Shown: in pieces, positions 11,707-25,282 of the stretch | Position numbering within the stretch: position 1 is the first letter of the stretch | Layout: each line of letters opens with the position of its first letter | From: Hawksworthiomyces lignivorus | Lineage: Eukaryota; Ascomycota; Sordariomycetes; Ophiostomatales; Ophiostomataceae | DNA length: 64,000 nucleotides | Assembly (NCBI GenBank): GCA_002917075.1 | Contig: NTMA01000034.1 | Coordinates: 248,001 to 312,000, forward strand | Reading direction: 5' to 3' | Program-made: the position numbers and the translations under genes | Notes under the pieces: model-generated | The model's database searches: none | Told to the model about the DNA's origin: nothing | Seen by the model: the letters and a program-made list of their open reading frames with translations, nothing else

Positions 11707-12949
11707 CTAAACCATCTGCGTAGCTTGGCCGGGGAGTTCGTTAAGCCCTGTGAGATTGTTAGTCTGTTTTCATGCTAATTTGGCTTCATTCTCCTCCGGC
11801 TCGTTTGAGGGATTCTAAGTTGTAACTTACAGCCATTGATATCCTCGTCGACAAGGTCCTTAACGGAGCATTTGTTCATTTCAGCTACAGACTGAGACTT
11901 TAGGGGACGGCTATTCTCGCAACCCTGGAACATGCAGTCGGAGTCCATGGCACGTTGCAGGGAGTCACCCTTCCAACCGAACATGTAATCGGCATGCGTG
12001 CCGTAGCCATGAGCGTCGTTGTAGCTCAAAACAAACGGATTGGAACCGTCAGCAGGCCACATATTGTTGAACTGGGTCGTGTCCCAGAGAGTCTCATATG
12101 CGACCTGAGGCATGCGCACCGGATGTGAGTCCGGGCAGGCGCCGCCTGGGGTGAAGGCCTCACCCTGGGTGTTGTACATATGCGATTGGTGGTCGGGGCT
12201 GTCGAGATTCTTTCCATCCCAGCATCTTGAAGAGCATAGATATTAGCAAACCACACAGTGCCCGCACAGCACAACCCTGGAAGGAGAAAATACTCACGCA
12301 GGGAAGTGATGGACTGTCATAATACCACCGTGGCAAGGCTTAGTTGGGAACTCAGGGAGCTCGGGGAAGCGGGTGCCCTTTGTATCCAAGCACACAAACC
12401 GGAGACCAATGTGGCCTTGAGCTGCTGTGAGATTGCTTGTTGATGGGCTACCAACTGTCATACGGAAACCCTTCGTTTCTTAGTATTTGTTTGTTTCTCC
12501 TTCCTTTTCACCGTCAATATAGATTCTAAGAATAAGGGCAAGCCTACTGGTTTGAAAGCTGTGATCTTCTGTTTCCCGTTTGAGTTAAAGTCGTGCTGGG
12601 TGTAGTAGATGGTCATTCCACCGTTAATGCCGTCGGGAAGAGCCGCATTCTGCATAATCGGGACACGCTTGTATGAGCCATTCTGTGCTCTGAAAAACAT
12701 AACAGCCGTCCAGTAGTTGGAGAAATCCTCAGAGAAAGTGCATGTTGTGCACGTTCCCCGAGCGCCAACGTCGCCTTCCATAGTGGCATTAAAAGCATTT
12801 CCTCCGACGATCTGATGAAGATGGCTGGATGGAATTGAGCCCGGTTGGACAAGAGGATCTAGACGCTGGATGCTAAGTGTAGCACATCCAAATCGAAGGG
12901 CAGCCTCGGCTGGCGCGACGAGCGCAAGAACTAGCGAATTCAGCTTCAT
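11707..12949 (-). CDS. Secreted DUF1996-domain protein
   Basis: Four exons, complement of 11707-11747, 11831-12225, 12298-12470 and 12548-12949, give 336 residues. A signal peptide (MKLNSLVLALVAPAEA, cleavage around residue 17-19) leads into the DUF1996 domain, with RLDPLVQPGSIPSSHLHQIVGGNAF, CTTCTFSEDFSNYW, GGMTIYYTQ and HGYGTHADYMFGWKGD. The last 41-base exon was found from the GTAAGT donor at 11830, an ACTAAC branch and a CACAG acceptor; it restores the family's GWL..LPG ending. An upstream in-frame start exists at 13048 (a non-ATG codon), but the ATG at 12949 places the signal peptide first. The protein is probably extracellular or wall-bound; its activity is unknown. Confidence 0.9.
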
Positions 12950-14596
12950 CTTCACTATGACAACGTGCTGTTGTGGCGTTTGTCTGGGGAGCTGAAATAT
13001 GGAGACAAAATGGCAAATGAAGATTGTAAACGGGAAGCATGGAGGCAAGCTTGAGCAACTGGTACTTTCAGGGAACTATATACGTTCGTTCTTTTGCCGC
13101 GTCCGATTTTCACAGTGAAAGTTATATGATGATTAGAAGACCTTGGCGGCGGAATATGGCAAGAATAATCTATTTCCACAGGAAAACTGGCCTTGCTTAA
13201 TTAAATTTGCAATATTGATTTTTGAAATTGCTCCTCACCTATTTTGCTATCTTTGTATTTCGCCTAAAAACGACGTCCCCGTCGTTAGACCTTCTATGGC
13301 TGTCGGTATTTCCATCTTGAACAAAAATGTGGAGTCTTTTTCAGAAGACATACTATATATTGATATAATTCTATACCTCTTTTCTAACTATGCGACAATA
13401 AACACACGTATTTGCAGAGACATCTCACTGCCGGAAAATACGGGGACCCATTCGCCGACAAATCAGCCGGAAAGCGGGTGTGAAGTAGAAAACAGTCGAA
13501 GATAAGGCACGAACAATAAGAAACAGCAAAAGGTCAACAAAACCCAACGAGGGAATAACCGGACTAACCACTGAGGTCACTAAAGGTTAATAAGACAAAA
13601 GGGTGCTGGCACTGAAGTTCCAAACTCGACATTCTTGATGTCAATGGTTTCCTCTGTGCTAATTTTTTTTTATTGTCCGAAATATTTTTTAGTAAAATTT
13701 TATAACGTGATTTGTATTATGCTCACGAAAAAGGTGACACGGTGAAAGAAGAGATATTGCTCACAGATCAGAGCAAAATTTATGAAGCTTTGTTAAAGAA
13801 ATATATTCGGTCGATAGAAGACCTTATTATGTCTCATAAATTGCAGATTTGGTCTCAAATATTATGGACTCACCTCGTCATGGCGGTAATAGGTTAAAAT
13901 AAAGATAAAAACAATAGTTTGAACTTTATATTTCTCTCTCGATACCAGGGGGAAATGGCAGTCGTGGCATTCTTGTCTATTGATACTGTCTGCATGCTCG
14001 AGAATACCGACACAATAAGCCGAATTTGAGACATGTGAGAAGAAAATTCTGGATTTCTCTTTAAGTCGCTCTTTAAGATTTAATACATACATCTACGTGG
14101 CGACCTGCTACAGTCAGGGTGTGTGAATGTCAAAATCTCGAAACCCTACCAACAGAAGCTGAATATTTTAGCCGCATTGTTACAGCGCGATATGACAAAC
14201 ATGGCTCTGCTTCGCTATTGTTTGCGTCCATCAATTCATAATAATGAGAGATAATTATAAGTCTTCATTCTTTCTACCACATAATGGAAATTATAATTAT
14301 GAGCTGTGAGGATCAATGTGAAGTCAATGGGTGCGTCATTCACATGTTCACGATGAATATATTAAATACACAAATAAGCCTCAATAGAAGAGAAAACCAG
14401 CCCAAGCGTCTTTTTTTATTACTAATACAACAGTAGCTTCATTTCGCGTAAAAGGATTCCTAGTATCATTTAGCTCTTGACTTGCTGATCAATCAACGTC
14501 GCAGTCGCAAAATCTCATCTTCTCTGACTGTTTCTCTTGTCTCTCCAGCTTCTCTTTTGAAAATTTTAGTATTCTGCTCGAAAACAAAGGTTAAAA
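12950..14596. other. Divergent intergenic region
   Basis: This separates the divergent DUF1996 gene and the GST-like gene, so it should contain both promoters. It is AT-rich. Several short frames show no recognisable protein and I see no joined gene. Confidence 0.5.
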
Positions 14597-15469
14597 ATGG
14601 CTAACCCTGAGTCTGTTCACTTCTTTGATCTCTTTTCCGATCTACCTGGTATGTAGTTGATGTCTATGTCTCAAGCTAGTGCCACAAAGTTAACATGATC
14701 CATCCTAGGTGCTTCCAAGTCATGGTCGCCTAACACATTGAAAATTCGAGCAGTGCTCAATTTCAAAGGAATACCATACACGCAGAGTTGGATCTCCTAT
14801 CCAGATGTTAAGCCCCTTATTACTGGCTTCGGTTTGCCACCCAATGACCAGGGCATCCCATACACTCTACCTGCAATTATCCACAAATCGACTGTGACTA
14901 CGAATCCCAATGGAGCATTGATGGATTCGCTACCAATTGCAATTCACCTGGATAAGGCTTTCCCGTCTCCGCCACTCTTTCCCTCTGGTGATGCCAGTTA
15001 CGCTCTAGTCTTGGCCGTATTCAAGTTCACGAATCTTTTGGGACCTGTAACCCGCTCTCTTATCATTCCCCGTGTGCCAGACCATCTGGATCCCCGGGGG
15101 CAGAAATATTTTCACGATACTCGAACTGCGGCTTTTGGGAAACCGTTGCCAGAGCTCCTTCCAAAGGACAAGGAAGATCGAGACGGACTATGGAAAGTGG
15201 CTGAGACGGAGCTTGCACTACTGGTCAAAATGCTGAAGGGAAGGGAGGGAAAGAAGGGCCCATTCTTCGAGGGAGAGAAGCCCGGATATGCCGATTTGCT
15301 TTTGGCTTCATACCTAGCGTTTTATGAGCGCTTTGATAGGGAGTTCTTCGAGAAACTGTTGGAGCTGGGCAGCGGCGAGCTCAAAGCTCTGTACACAGCT
15401 TGCTTACCCTGGTTGGAGGGCCAGGGCAAGGATATAGACTGGCCAATCCGCCAAGCTGCATCATCGTAG
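14597..15469 (+). CDS. Glutathione S-transferase-like protein
   Basis: Exons 14597-14648 and 14709-15469 give 270 residues. The thioredoxin-like N-terminal part starts VHFFDLFSD and has LKIRAVLNFKGIPYTQSWISYPDVKPL, then PAIIH..., followed by NGALMDSLPIAIHLDKAFP in place of the usual E-S-x-x-I glutathione-binding stretch. The C-terminal all-helical domain runs from about residue 95. Proteins of this kind are fungal omega/beta-etherase-like GSTs of mostly unknown substrate. The intron (60 bases) has a GTATGT donor and a CCTAG acceptor. The catalytic residue (Ser or Cys type) cannot be assigned with confidence. It is cytosolic by appearance. Confidence 0.85.
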
Positions 15470-16514
15470 ATAACATCACGGTCTTCCTGATGAGATGAAA
15501 TGGATAATATGCACGAGAACTGCCAAATATATTTGAGTCTTTGCTTAGATTCCTAGTAGCAACACCGACTCCATCTCGTCCTGGTCCAAACAACCCCCCT
15601 AAAAAAGCCATGGGCTTTTTACAAAAGCCAATAAATACGACCGACATAGTGTTAGCAATCCTTGTATTCACAAAATACAATATATACTTCTCTGAGATAA
15701 GCAAAAGTTATTATTCTGTGCCAAAATTGTTGTATTGAACTCTCCTCGCCGGTTGAACGAGTCCGCGCTGCGGGGCAATTTTGGTTTGCGCTGGGGTCCT
15801 CCCCCGCACCATCTATCATCGCCGACCTATCTGCATCGGCCGGTGCCGGAGTTGAAACAAGTCAAGTGTAAGCAAGAAACTCTGTCCTTAAGCCAACGTG
15901 CCATAGCGTTGATCTCTCCCCGAAATGGAATGTTCCTTTGCCTGTCAAGTAGCCCTGCCATCTTTCTACCACCTTTATTTTTGCCCGAATTAATGACCAC
16001 ACTTGTCTCTCTGCCATGCCATCGTCAAGCTCTATCAACAAACCTGGAGACCAACAAGCTTGGGCGTTGTCAAAATTCTGCATATAGACGCTTGCATGTC
16101 AAAATAATGGGAGGTGTTTTGTAGTGGCAAAGTTGCTATGCCCATGTAATTGCATGAGAAGAGAAAACCGAAACATCGCAATATGCATTATCAGTTGCGA
16201 TACTTTGTATCTAAGACAAGATACACACCTAATTTTTTTTTCCCTTTTTAAAGAAAGGGGGGGACGAAGCAAAGGCTTCTATATGGAGAATTCACTTCTA
16301 ATTTTTTGCAAAACATCTCCACGAGCAGCCTTGTACTGTGATTTTGCATCTTGATCTACTAGAATAGTCATGGAGAATGGGCACTTCCTTCAAGATTTCT
16401 AGGCACCCAGGTAGACGGCTGAAAATTTATCATGCACCCATCAAGACTTCCCATTATTTGTTGTGAGGCAAAGTTTTAGTTATACTCTTTGCCAATAGCA
16501 GATATCGCTTTAAC
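15470..16514. other. Convergent intergenic region
   Basis: This holds the 3' ends of the GST-like gene and the permease. The frame at 15735-16124 has no recognisable domain and I do not support it as a gene. Confidence 0.5.
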
Positions 16515-18836
16515 TTATTCGATCTTTTCTGACGTCTTTGGGACGATGTCTCTTCCCTTTCCCTCGCCGTCGGACACTTGTGACGAAGCGACGACAAGTT
16601 GTTTCAAGCGGCCAATAACATCATGAGTTGCATCCCATTCCGCCACCTCATTTTTGGGGATACGCCTAATTGTGTGAGCCTGTGCCCCATTCAAGAGATC
16701 CAAGACCTCTTGACGTAGCTCATAACCCTTCCACTTTGGCAACAGAATGGCCCACACATAGTAGTACAAGCCACAAAGACCCAATCTATGGAGACGAGAT
16801 GATTAGCAAAATCCCGAGGCTGAAAATCAAACAGCAATGACCAGAAAAACGTACATTCCTAAACCTGTCACAATGTATGTCCCATACCAAAAGGAGACAT
16901 CAGCGCCTCCATGAGTCGGAGGATACCATGGCATCACAACCAGATAAGTTTGAGTAAGGATGTTGAAAATGACGACAACGTCCCAGGCACGGAAATCGGG
17001 GCGTGGCAAATTTACTTTCCTGCGTCGCCAACGTAGAACGTACAGGCCCACGGCCAGTGTTACATTGAATATGGCACTTGGATAGATAGCAAGGTCGGAC
17101 ACTATTTGTTTGCGTTAAGAACGTTGCCAGATGCTGTATTAGCGTGGGGAAGTAGAACGTCGGAAAAAGCACACAACCTACCAAAATTAAACGCGCTACC
17201 AGTAGGAATAGCTAGAATCATTAAGATCGTCATAACCCACTTCACGGCGTAAGGGAAAGCTGGCGTTCCGAAGGGCTTTGTGGACGACCAGATATTTGCA
17301 TATGGAAGAACTCCTTGTCTATTTGAAAGAAGTGAGCGAGATGTATTCTTATCAAATATTTGCATAACGAAAAACAGCAAAGAAAAAACTTACCTTCCAC
17401 ACTCGCGTATCAAGCGAGATTGGCCCAGCGTTGAAGATATTAGGTTTCCGAAAGCACTTAACGCGACAAGAAAATTCAGGCCACGGATTGGACCACCCTG
17501 CCCAAAAATTCTCGAAAAGAACAGAGTAGCAACGGTAGTGCCTGAGCTTTCAATATCATGTTTAGAAGCTAAATTTAGAATTGTCAGCTTGGCACGATTG
17601 CATTCGAGTAGAGGTGAAAGCTCACCAGCAGAAAAATATGCCACATTAGCGAACATGTAAAGTACATATACAATGAAGAGAGCAGCAAATGCATTTTTCT
17701 TCAATTGCTTTACAGGATTCTGCGATAACATTAGCAGTCTGCTAGCTTCACTTTTATTTGACTTCTGAAATCACATACCTTCACTTCATTGACCACATTG
17801 AATGCGTTGTTGTAACCCCCATATGAAAATGTAATTCTGTAGAGTGCATTGGTTAGGCCGTATGCGCCAGCAGCCCCAGTACCAGCGAATGAATTTCGGA
17901 AATTGGCTTTGGGGTCTTCTATTTTCGTGTGCCCTCCTAGCACCACAAACCCCGTGATAATGATGAATATAAGTGTTATCGTCTTAAGGATTCCCAGCAC
18001 ATTGGATAAGCGGTACGAGAACCTTGTGTGCGCAAGCAATACTAACTCCTGGTTAACTTCGCAAGATTGTTTGAATCTGGAATTTAGTTTTATTACTTAA
18101 AATGACCGCAGTGTAGCCTGCAATGGCAACACCTTTGATTTGCCAATTTGTGCCGCTATGACCGGATATGGCAAATAAGTAATTTGCAAAGACTAATATC
18201 AAAAATACTGTCAGCTCTACTCTATTTCACTAGTTAATATCTGCAAGGGACATACGTACCGATCGAGTTGCTGCTAGAAAATGCGAACAACACACTTTGG
18301 GCAGCAAAAACCGTAGGGAAAAACCAAGCCGGTCGCACATAAGCTTGTTCCAGATAGGCTACTTCGGATCCAGACCGACTTGGAAAACACGCAGTATATT
18401 CAAGATACACACACCCGGAAGAAAGTGAGATCTAAGCATGGTTAGCTTGTCTACATAGCTAAATTTGAGTCAAATAAATATGTGTTCGCCCACTAAGAAG
18501 CCTAAAGTCCAGTAAATGAAAGCAAGACCGACGGAACCGGTACCAGAAAGAATAGAAGAAGCTAATCCACTGTTAAAATAATAATATAATTGTACAATAT
18601 AACAGGGATAACATACGCGTGGAATAAATGCCAGTGCCGATCATCATGTTGATATTCATAAAGATGATAGTAAAGGCCCCAACACCGTAGCCTAAGGGCG
18701 AGCTGACTTCGACAGGTGCGCCGGTAGCTTCCTGATATGTTGGAGGAGCATCGTTGCCACCTTTCTCTTCCACATATTCAATGCTGCCGGCATCCCCGTG
18801 TGCGCCTTCTTCATGGAGCGGAAGATCGCGTGACAT
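16515..18836 (-). CDS. Mup1-type methionine/amino-acid permease, first junction doubtful
   Basis: Ten exons, complement of 16515-16785, 16855-17101, 17182-17318, 17394-17568, 17626-17719, 17779-18041, 18097-18192, 18260-18431, 18494-18569 and 18619-18836, give 582 residues. The cytosolic N-tail is followed by about 12 helices. Family marks are NINMMIGTGIYST in helix 1, SGTGSVGLAFIYW, CVYLEYTACFPSRSGSEVAYLEQAY, FSYGGYNNAFNVVNEVK and LVALSAFGNL. It matches high-affinity methionine permeases of the APC superfamily at the plasma membrane. Nine junctions are GT-AG. The first keeps frame only with a GC donor at 18618; the good GTATGT donor two bases on gives an immediate stop. Homologues read STPSG here, so about four bases may be missing from exon 2, and the gene may be broken. 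Confidence 0.78.
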
Positions 18837-21800
18837 TTCTCAAATTGGATATCCTGATAACAAACAGGAAAAAGAAAGCGATGTACGAAAAACTGGTGTC
18901 ACTCGTTTCATGGAAGAGAAAAAGGGTAAAATATATGATTTCGAACAGAAATGGAGCATATTAATACTTTTAATAAATGACGGGCCAAAATATCAGCAGT
19001 TACTTCCCACGTACAGTCTACATTCAGCCTCACCAATACAATGTGCGCGCCGTAGCACAATTTTGTTAGAAACCCCCAAGCAGATTTCTGATGTCGGAAT
19101 ACAAGGCTTTGATGATACGAGTGTATTGATTGCCCCTGTAATATGGCATCATAAGGTAGCGTCGCATCAGATTCGATGATCACGCCAACCAATAATACCT
19201 TTCCCGCTCTCTAGGAGTACTGAGTAGTACATGTAGATATTTTCACTTGAAACCTAGCCATGTTTCTTCCAGCTTCCTCAATCTACTAATTAAACGCAGT
19301 CGCAGATTTTCGTAAGCCAAAATAAAAAAAAAAATAGCTATACTAGAAGGATGCGCCTTAGGTACGTAGTAGAGAATAGAAAATATTGACGTTACACTAC
19401 GACTATTAAGCATACTGAGCAAGACGGAGTACAACGAATATCCTCGGCCGCGTGTGCTTATATCCACTCCCGAGATACCAACTAACCCAGTACGCAACCC
19501 CCACGGTTTTCATCCTATCCCGGTACGATCCGTAATTAATTAATTATTGGAATGAAAGGCGCAATTCTCTTCACCTTCCAGAATGAGCCTTTCACAGAGC
19601 TGAGCGTTTTGTAGCTTACAAATAAACCAAAATACAAGCTCTAAAAAGTGACACTGCCAAAAAAAAAAAAAATTTCCGCTTGAACTCGATCGTAAACATA
19701 GCTGTCACCTTTTTTCCTTACCTATTGCCTTCTCAATTCTAACATATATTTTCCCGCTATGTCATATTACATACATATGTAAGCATATGTAGTTGATCTC
19801 GTCACCAAAACTGGAAGGCTTAATACCATAGGGGCAGATGGGTATAAACTTTGATAAGGCCATTTTTCTCAATCTATTTTCAGCGGAACCACGTCTTCAT
19901 CGAAGTGCATTGTGCTTTAATTGCCGCAGCTCCTCACATCTAGAGAAGTACTAGACCAATTTGAGGAAAATTATACGTAATACCTGTCCTTGCTATCTTG
20001 TGAATTTGCTTGAAAACGTTTACTTATATCGCGAACGTAAATCACGTTTTTAGCTTTAAGTTAAATATTTACCGTATTACTACAGCAGATGCCACAGACT
20101 AACTCCATTTCATTATTGCGTATTTACAATTTGAATTGTGTTCTGCCTCAGAATTCCATTTATCGGAATGACAAAACTTGTCCTGAGCGTTTCTTTGGCA
20201 GACCCGCCGTCGCATGGGATGCCCCCCCCCCTCATGAATGCCAACCCCGTGGAAACACTAAGGCTGATGTTTAGCACAGGACTAGCATTCTCGGAAGGAT
20301 TCTTGAAAGGGCAAAGACGTTACCAACCACCCAAATGGACAAGGGCTGCAACCGATGCCAGCTATGAATACTTTGGGATCTTTTGATAAAATATTTGCTT
20401 ATTGGAATGAAGATTCGAACTCTTTCAACGTGGTTATGCCGGATCCCATGACTAGCGCAAAAGACTGGGCCTTTCAGAGTGCTGATGTGGTGTTTTTTGT
20501 GATCAACGATAGTATAATTGTTGAGGGCAATGTTGTGAAAACTGAAGTTGATCACTGTAGTCAATGCGTTCATCGGCTAGAATAGGACATTTTTAATATA
20601 GGCTGTCGAGAAATTGAGAATTTAAGTAAGAGCTACGTATATACCTTGCTTTTTTCTATGATCCTGTAAATACTAGATAGATTCGGCGTTTCAGATTCTC
20701 CTTTTCTGAGGATTAGTCAAACATTCATTATTCTTATACATCGATGCTACTAGATATCCTTCAGATAAACGCGTTATATGTGTAGCTTGGCTGAATAGGC
20801 TCAACTGTTATTCTGCCCGTTTGCTAAGATTGTTCTTACCAAGCCGAATAAGCGCACCTGATGCTCCAGAAGCAAATCAGAGAATCCAGTCTTCTCCCTT
20901 GAACCCTAATCTATAACTAATACTAGATGGCGTATTCATCTCTGCTATACGTAGAGGTATCCGGTCTTCTTATGAGCCACATAGGCAATGGATGTACAGA
21001 TCGAGATGCACGTAAGCCTTTTGGGTACTGGCCTATTACAAATTAAGAGGCTGTAGAAACGGCTTAGAATTCTTAGCAACCAAAGGTACCAAAAACATCT
21101 AAATTCGTCTTGTATTTTAACTGTGTTGTGAAGGTCGTTGACTCAAAGTGATCACAGTGGCACTCTCTTGTCTCGAAGAAAAGCAGAAGAAATACAAATG
21201 TTTGCATACTATTTAAACAAAACTTGTGTCCTTCTACTTACCTCTTTTTATAAGCACCGCTTCAATGCCCAGGAAGTAAGAACCTGCTACGCTTTAGGAG
21301 CTGGGTGTGATTGCAGATCAGTTTCCGAGGATCTTAGAGTATTACACTAGCGCAACTGATTCTAGATACGACATGCTAGCAACTATGAGATATAGACACA
21401 CTTGTGGATGACAGTGTAAGAAATAATGCCAGTGGGACCATGCGGAGCGTGGGGTAAGCAAGGAGAATGGCATTTACAAATCCCGATAGACATTACCTAT
21501 CGTCATCTCTCCTTGTTCGCGACTCCTGTTGCATATGCAACGCAACTTAAATCCAAAAAAGTGAATTTAAGTTCCATTTTACCAAGTGTTGTATTTATCT
21601 CGATTCATTAATAGACTTGTTATTAGGTTGCATAAGTGGATATTCCCGTTTCGCGGCCGTGCCACCCACCCCCTTAGATCAACCCTACGCATACTACAAG
21701 ATGGTTTGAGAGGAGGCCGTACTTGACGTTTTGGTGTGCTTGATCCACCGATGTTGTGGGGGTCCCTGCAAGACATATTTTGTAAAGAAGATCCATTCTA

Positions 21801-22688
21801 CCCCTCATCGCCTACTGTTGGGTTACCACAAGAAGCCACAGAGACGAGGCCACAATTGCACCTCAAGCATTCATCCCTGTGAGCTGCTACTAACACTTGC
21901 AAACTTCATAACTATTCACTTGACATTAGTCTAGCATTCATATATATATATGTATGGGCCATTGAATCACTAGGCTACCAATCGACGAAATGGTTGGCAA
22001 GTGGAAGTCTATTTTCAATTCTTGAATATATTATTGGTTTATCAATTTTTCCATTATCATCACGTATCATTACTTAGAAGGCACATTCCGTGACATACTT
22101 ATGGTAGTTGTTAACCGCCCTGGTTTTTTTCTGTGACTTTGATACCAAAGTTTTCCAACAGGACAGTGTGCGGGCATCCAAAAGGTTACTTAATATGCAG
22201 TAGGTCACCAATTGGGAAGTAACACTACATACCATGCAAACGCCCTTTTTTAATCAGCGGAGGAATCCTGGGTCCACCAGACGACCTATAATGTTGAATT
22301 TTGGTGGTTAAAGATTGCGAGACCGCTGATTAGCAAGGCCTCTAACTGTCTCTATTTGATGAGAACTGATCCCTCCTAAGCATAAAATATTACAGTGTGT
22401 GATGCATAGTTTCCATAGCTTTTGTAAGGTTTATGGTATATGACTGCTTGATAAGATAGGAATTATTATACTACGGATCCAATCCCAAATAAATCAACAA
22501 ATAAGTTCATTTTTCCACAGTGACGTTACATGTTGTATTCGCGCCGTCTCAACTACAATTGTGTCACGAATTCTCTATATCTAAATCTCTACACTCTCCC
22601 TACAGCCAATCTCGGTAGTGCGGCTCACAGTCTTCTCACTTATTGGCAGCACGTCTGTTGCAACTGGATCCTAGAGATCAGCACAGGC
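18837..22688. other. Long AT-rich region without supported genes
   Basis: This 3.9-kb stretch has only short frames. It starts with the permease promoter. It contains homopolymer runs (A at 19660-19672, C at 20220-20229). A frame at 20138-20386 and its surroundings show no family I recognise. It may hold old, mutated mobile sequence. Confidence 0.4.
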
Positions 22689-23630
22689 ATGGCTGAACAG
22701 CGCGACAACAGTCCACCAGCCAGCGCTAGAGTCAAGGAGAGACTGAAACAGCGGAAGAAATTGCTGGGGCGTCATGTGTCTCTCGACGCAGAAGAGCTAG
22801 CTGGCGGCATCGTTGTGGGAGAAGGTGAGAGGTCGGTCAGGTGAAGTGTTTGGCCGAGGAGAGAGTGACCAGTGCTGACATCCAGTTGGACAGGAGCCGT
22901 CCTCGTGCATCGGATGTATGGCGGGATGGTCACACTCCATCCAGAAAACATCGTCAAGACGTCGGGCAGAGACGTCTGCCTCCATGAAGTCGATGTCTTG
23001 CGCGTGACCGAATCCGCCAGGCTCTCTGTGCCTCATGTGCACGGCACTAAGACGACTCCCGACAGGAGGAACTGTATCTCCGTAGACTACGCCGAAGGCC
23101 AGGCTCTTACTGACGTCTGGGATGAGCTTTCTAGGAAGGGGAAAAGGACCATATCTGGGCAGTTGCGTGATATCCTTGTGACTATGCGATCCATTCCGGC
23201 CCGGAGGCATACATAGAGGGATGTGAATGACAACAGATCCGGGACAATCGAGCACACACTACTCGCGTCGCCCCTTCGTGCAGCAGCGAGAAAGAGTTCA
23301 ACGATTTCCTCTTGAGCAGCCTATTTTCCCAAATTCCGCCACGTATACTCGAGGCGTTTTCCCTGGCGGCTGTGCACCAACCACCGTATCGTATTCACTC
23401 ATGGGGACCTGGAACCGAGGATCATCATCGTCAGAGATACCAAGATCATTGGCATCATTAACTGGGAAGAAGCAGGGTGGTATCCCGAATATTGGGAGCG
23501 TGTTAAGTTCTTTCAACGCAACACCGCTCTTAATGGAGACTGGACATCTTACGCCGAAGACATATTCCCCTGTGGCTACCTAGATGAATTGATCGACTGC
23601 ACTGCTATATCTAAGTGGCAGTTTCATTAG
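22689..23630 (+). pseudogene. Decayed aminoglycoside-phosphotransferase-like kinase
   Basis: Exon 1 (22689-22840) and exon 2 from 22886 join across a 45-base GTGAAG...CAG intron and read in frame to PARRHT at about 23210. Family marks are VHRMYGGMVTLHPENIVKTS, HEVDVLRVTESARLSVPHVH and VDYAEGQALTDVWDELS. The rest of the APH domain continues in other frames: a one-base shift near 23210, an in-frame TGA at 23228-23230, CSSEKEFNDFLLSSLFSQIPP, a second shift near 23375-23390, then RIVFTHGDLEPRIIIVRD and WYPEYWERVKFFQ to TAG at 23628. The catalytic loop HGDLxPxN has lost its Asn (HGDLEPRI), and the metal-binding Asp of the following DWE is Asn (AAC at 23460). The gene is dead. Confidence 0.85.
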
Positions 23631-25282
23631 CAGCCACAGCGAACTAATGAACGCGCTATAAGCCTTAACTTAGCATCCTTGCTTCGTTCTCCTCTTTCGC
23701 TAACTCACCTTCCCGCAAGTCACGTCACAAGAATATAAATTTTCTTGTACATTCCTGTTTACACATTAAGTTCTCAAGCTGCCTTCCAAGGTGGAACCAT
23801 TGTCAACGAGGAGCGTTTAATTATAACACTGTAGGTACATACTGCGAACAGTATACAATAAAGAAGCAATAAAGAATCAAGAACAAAAGAAGTATCATAG
23901 GAAACATGAAATGAAAGCATTAAACGAATACAAACGTGGAAATAATAGAAACATAACAATGAATATCTGTTTAGACTTGCCTCACCATTTCGATTATCTA
24001 CCTACTTGATCAATATTTTTTTTTACTGACTTTTTCTAGTCTTATTGGATATTCCAGAATAAATTTGATTAGGTAAACAGGAGCTCACTAGCTAATACGA
24101 GAAGACTTGAGCCAGCCCTACACGCTGTGGTGGAATCGTGCGGTTTACTTTTATTATCTCTATAGGGAAAGTATCAGAGCAATAAAGCACTTCAAATTTC
24201 ATTTCGAGTTTTTGGTCGGGGTGCCGCGATCTAGAGATCCTTTTAGGACAGAAAGCAAAGACACAAGATAAATAGCAAAAGAACAGAAAACCTGTTTGAG
24301 GGGGCAGCATCAATACGTAAAAGCTCAAAGCTAATTATCTCAGGAGCAAATTCGTGTCCCAGACTCGCCTACGGACGACAAGGGCTGTTTCAATCAATCA
24401 AGTGCAACTTGTTGGGTTAACGGATTCTTCCCTACGATTACCCAATGAAGAGACTCTTTTTTCTGTTTTACTGGTCGTATGATCTTCTTTTTCCACGTTC
24501 ATTTAGACTGATCGCCGAACACGTAGAGAAAAGACCAGCGCACGTCTACTACTGTTTGCCATTGCTCTATCCTCTGTCTTGCTTCGCTTTCATCGAAGCT
24601 ATCTAGGATGCAAATGTTAAAGCTTATAAAGCACATTAGAGAAAGAAGCAAGAGGAAAGCGAATCCGCCAAAGTGGACCTGACCCGTCAAACAGTCAATA
24701 GATAGGAATTGACCTTATATTTCCTCATTAGGATAGCTGCCAGGCCCTGCGGGCGCAATAGCGCCTCCAAGCTTGCAACAAGAACGTAAAGAAAATTAAA
24801 CAAAAGGCAAGGTATTTTATCAGTTGAAGCGCGGTTCGGCCGAATGAATTAATAGTTATGGTTTCGTTAGTCTTCCTTTCGCCACTTGCAGCTGGGCGTA
24901 CCAAGAAAAAGCTTCGTTTGGCACGGGCTTCCGCGCGCGGGATCCATTTTCGTACTAGCTCCAATGGTAGTAACTTCATACACGAAGTGAAAATGGCATA
25001 GTTAAGATCGTACATAGGCGGGACAGAGACCCACCCTGAGAGGCTTTAGATATACGCGCACGGAGTACATTCACTTTCAAAAATTTATGTCCTTAGCATT
25101 TGTTGGAGTGAAACGTTATTTTCCTTATATTGCAATAAATTACAGTACCAATCGCACTAAAGACACGCTATCTAGAGCTACTGGAATGATTTCAAAAATT
25201 AGAGTGTGGCAGCGCTCGGCGAAGGAGCCACTTTCTTTGGGAATTAGAAAAGAAAAAGTCGGATCATACACCGCCCTGAATC
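23631..25282. other. Intergenic region, nothing supported
   Basis: AT-rich sequence with short frames only, lying between the kinase pseudogene and the 3' end of the oxidoreductase gene. No recognisable protein or RNA. Confidence 0.45.

Noticed and set aside
22797..23255. 152-residue minus-strand frame
   Set aside because: Antisense to the kinase pseudogene, which has clear family motifs on the plus strand.
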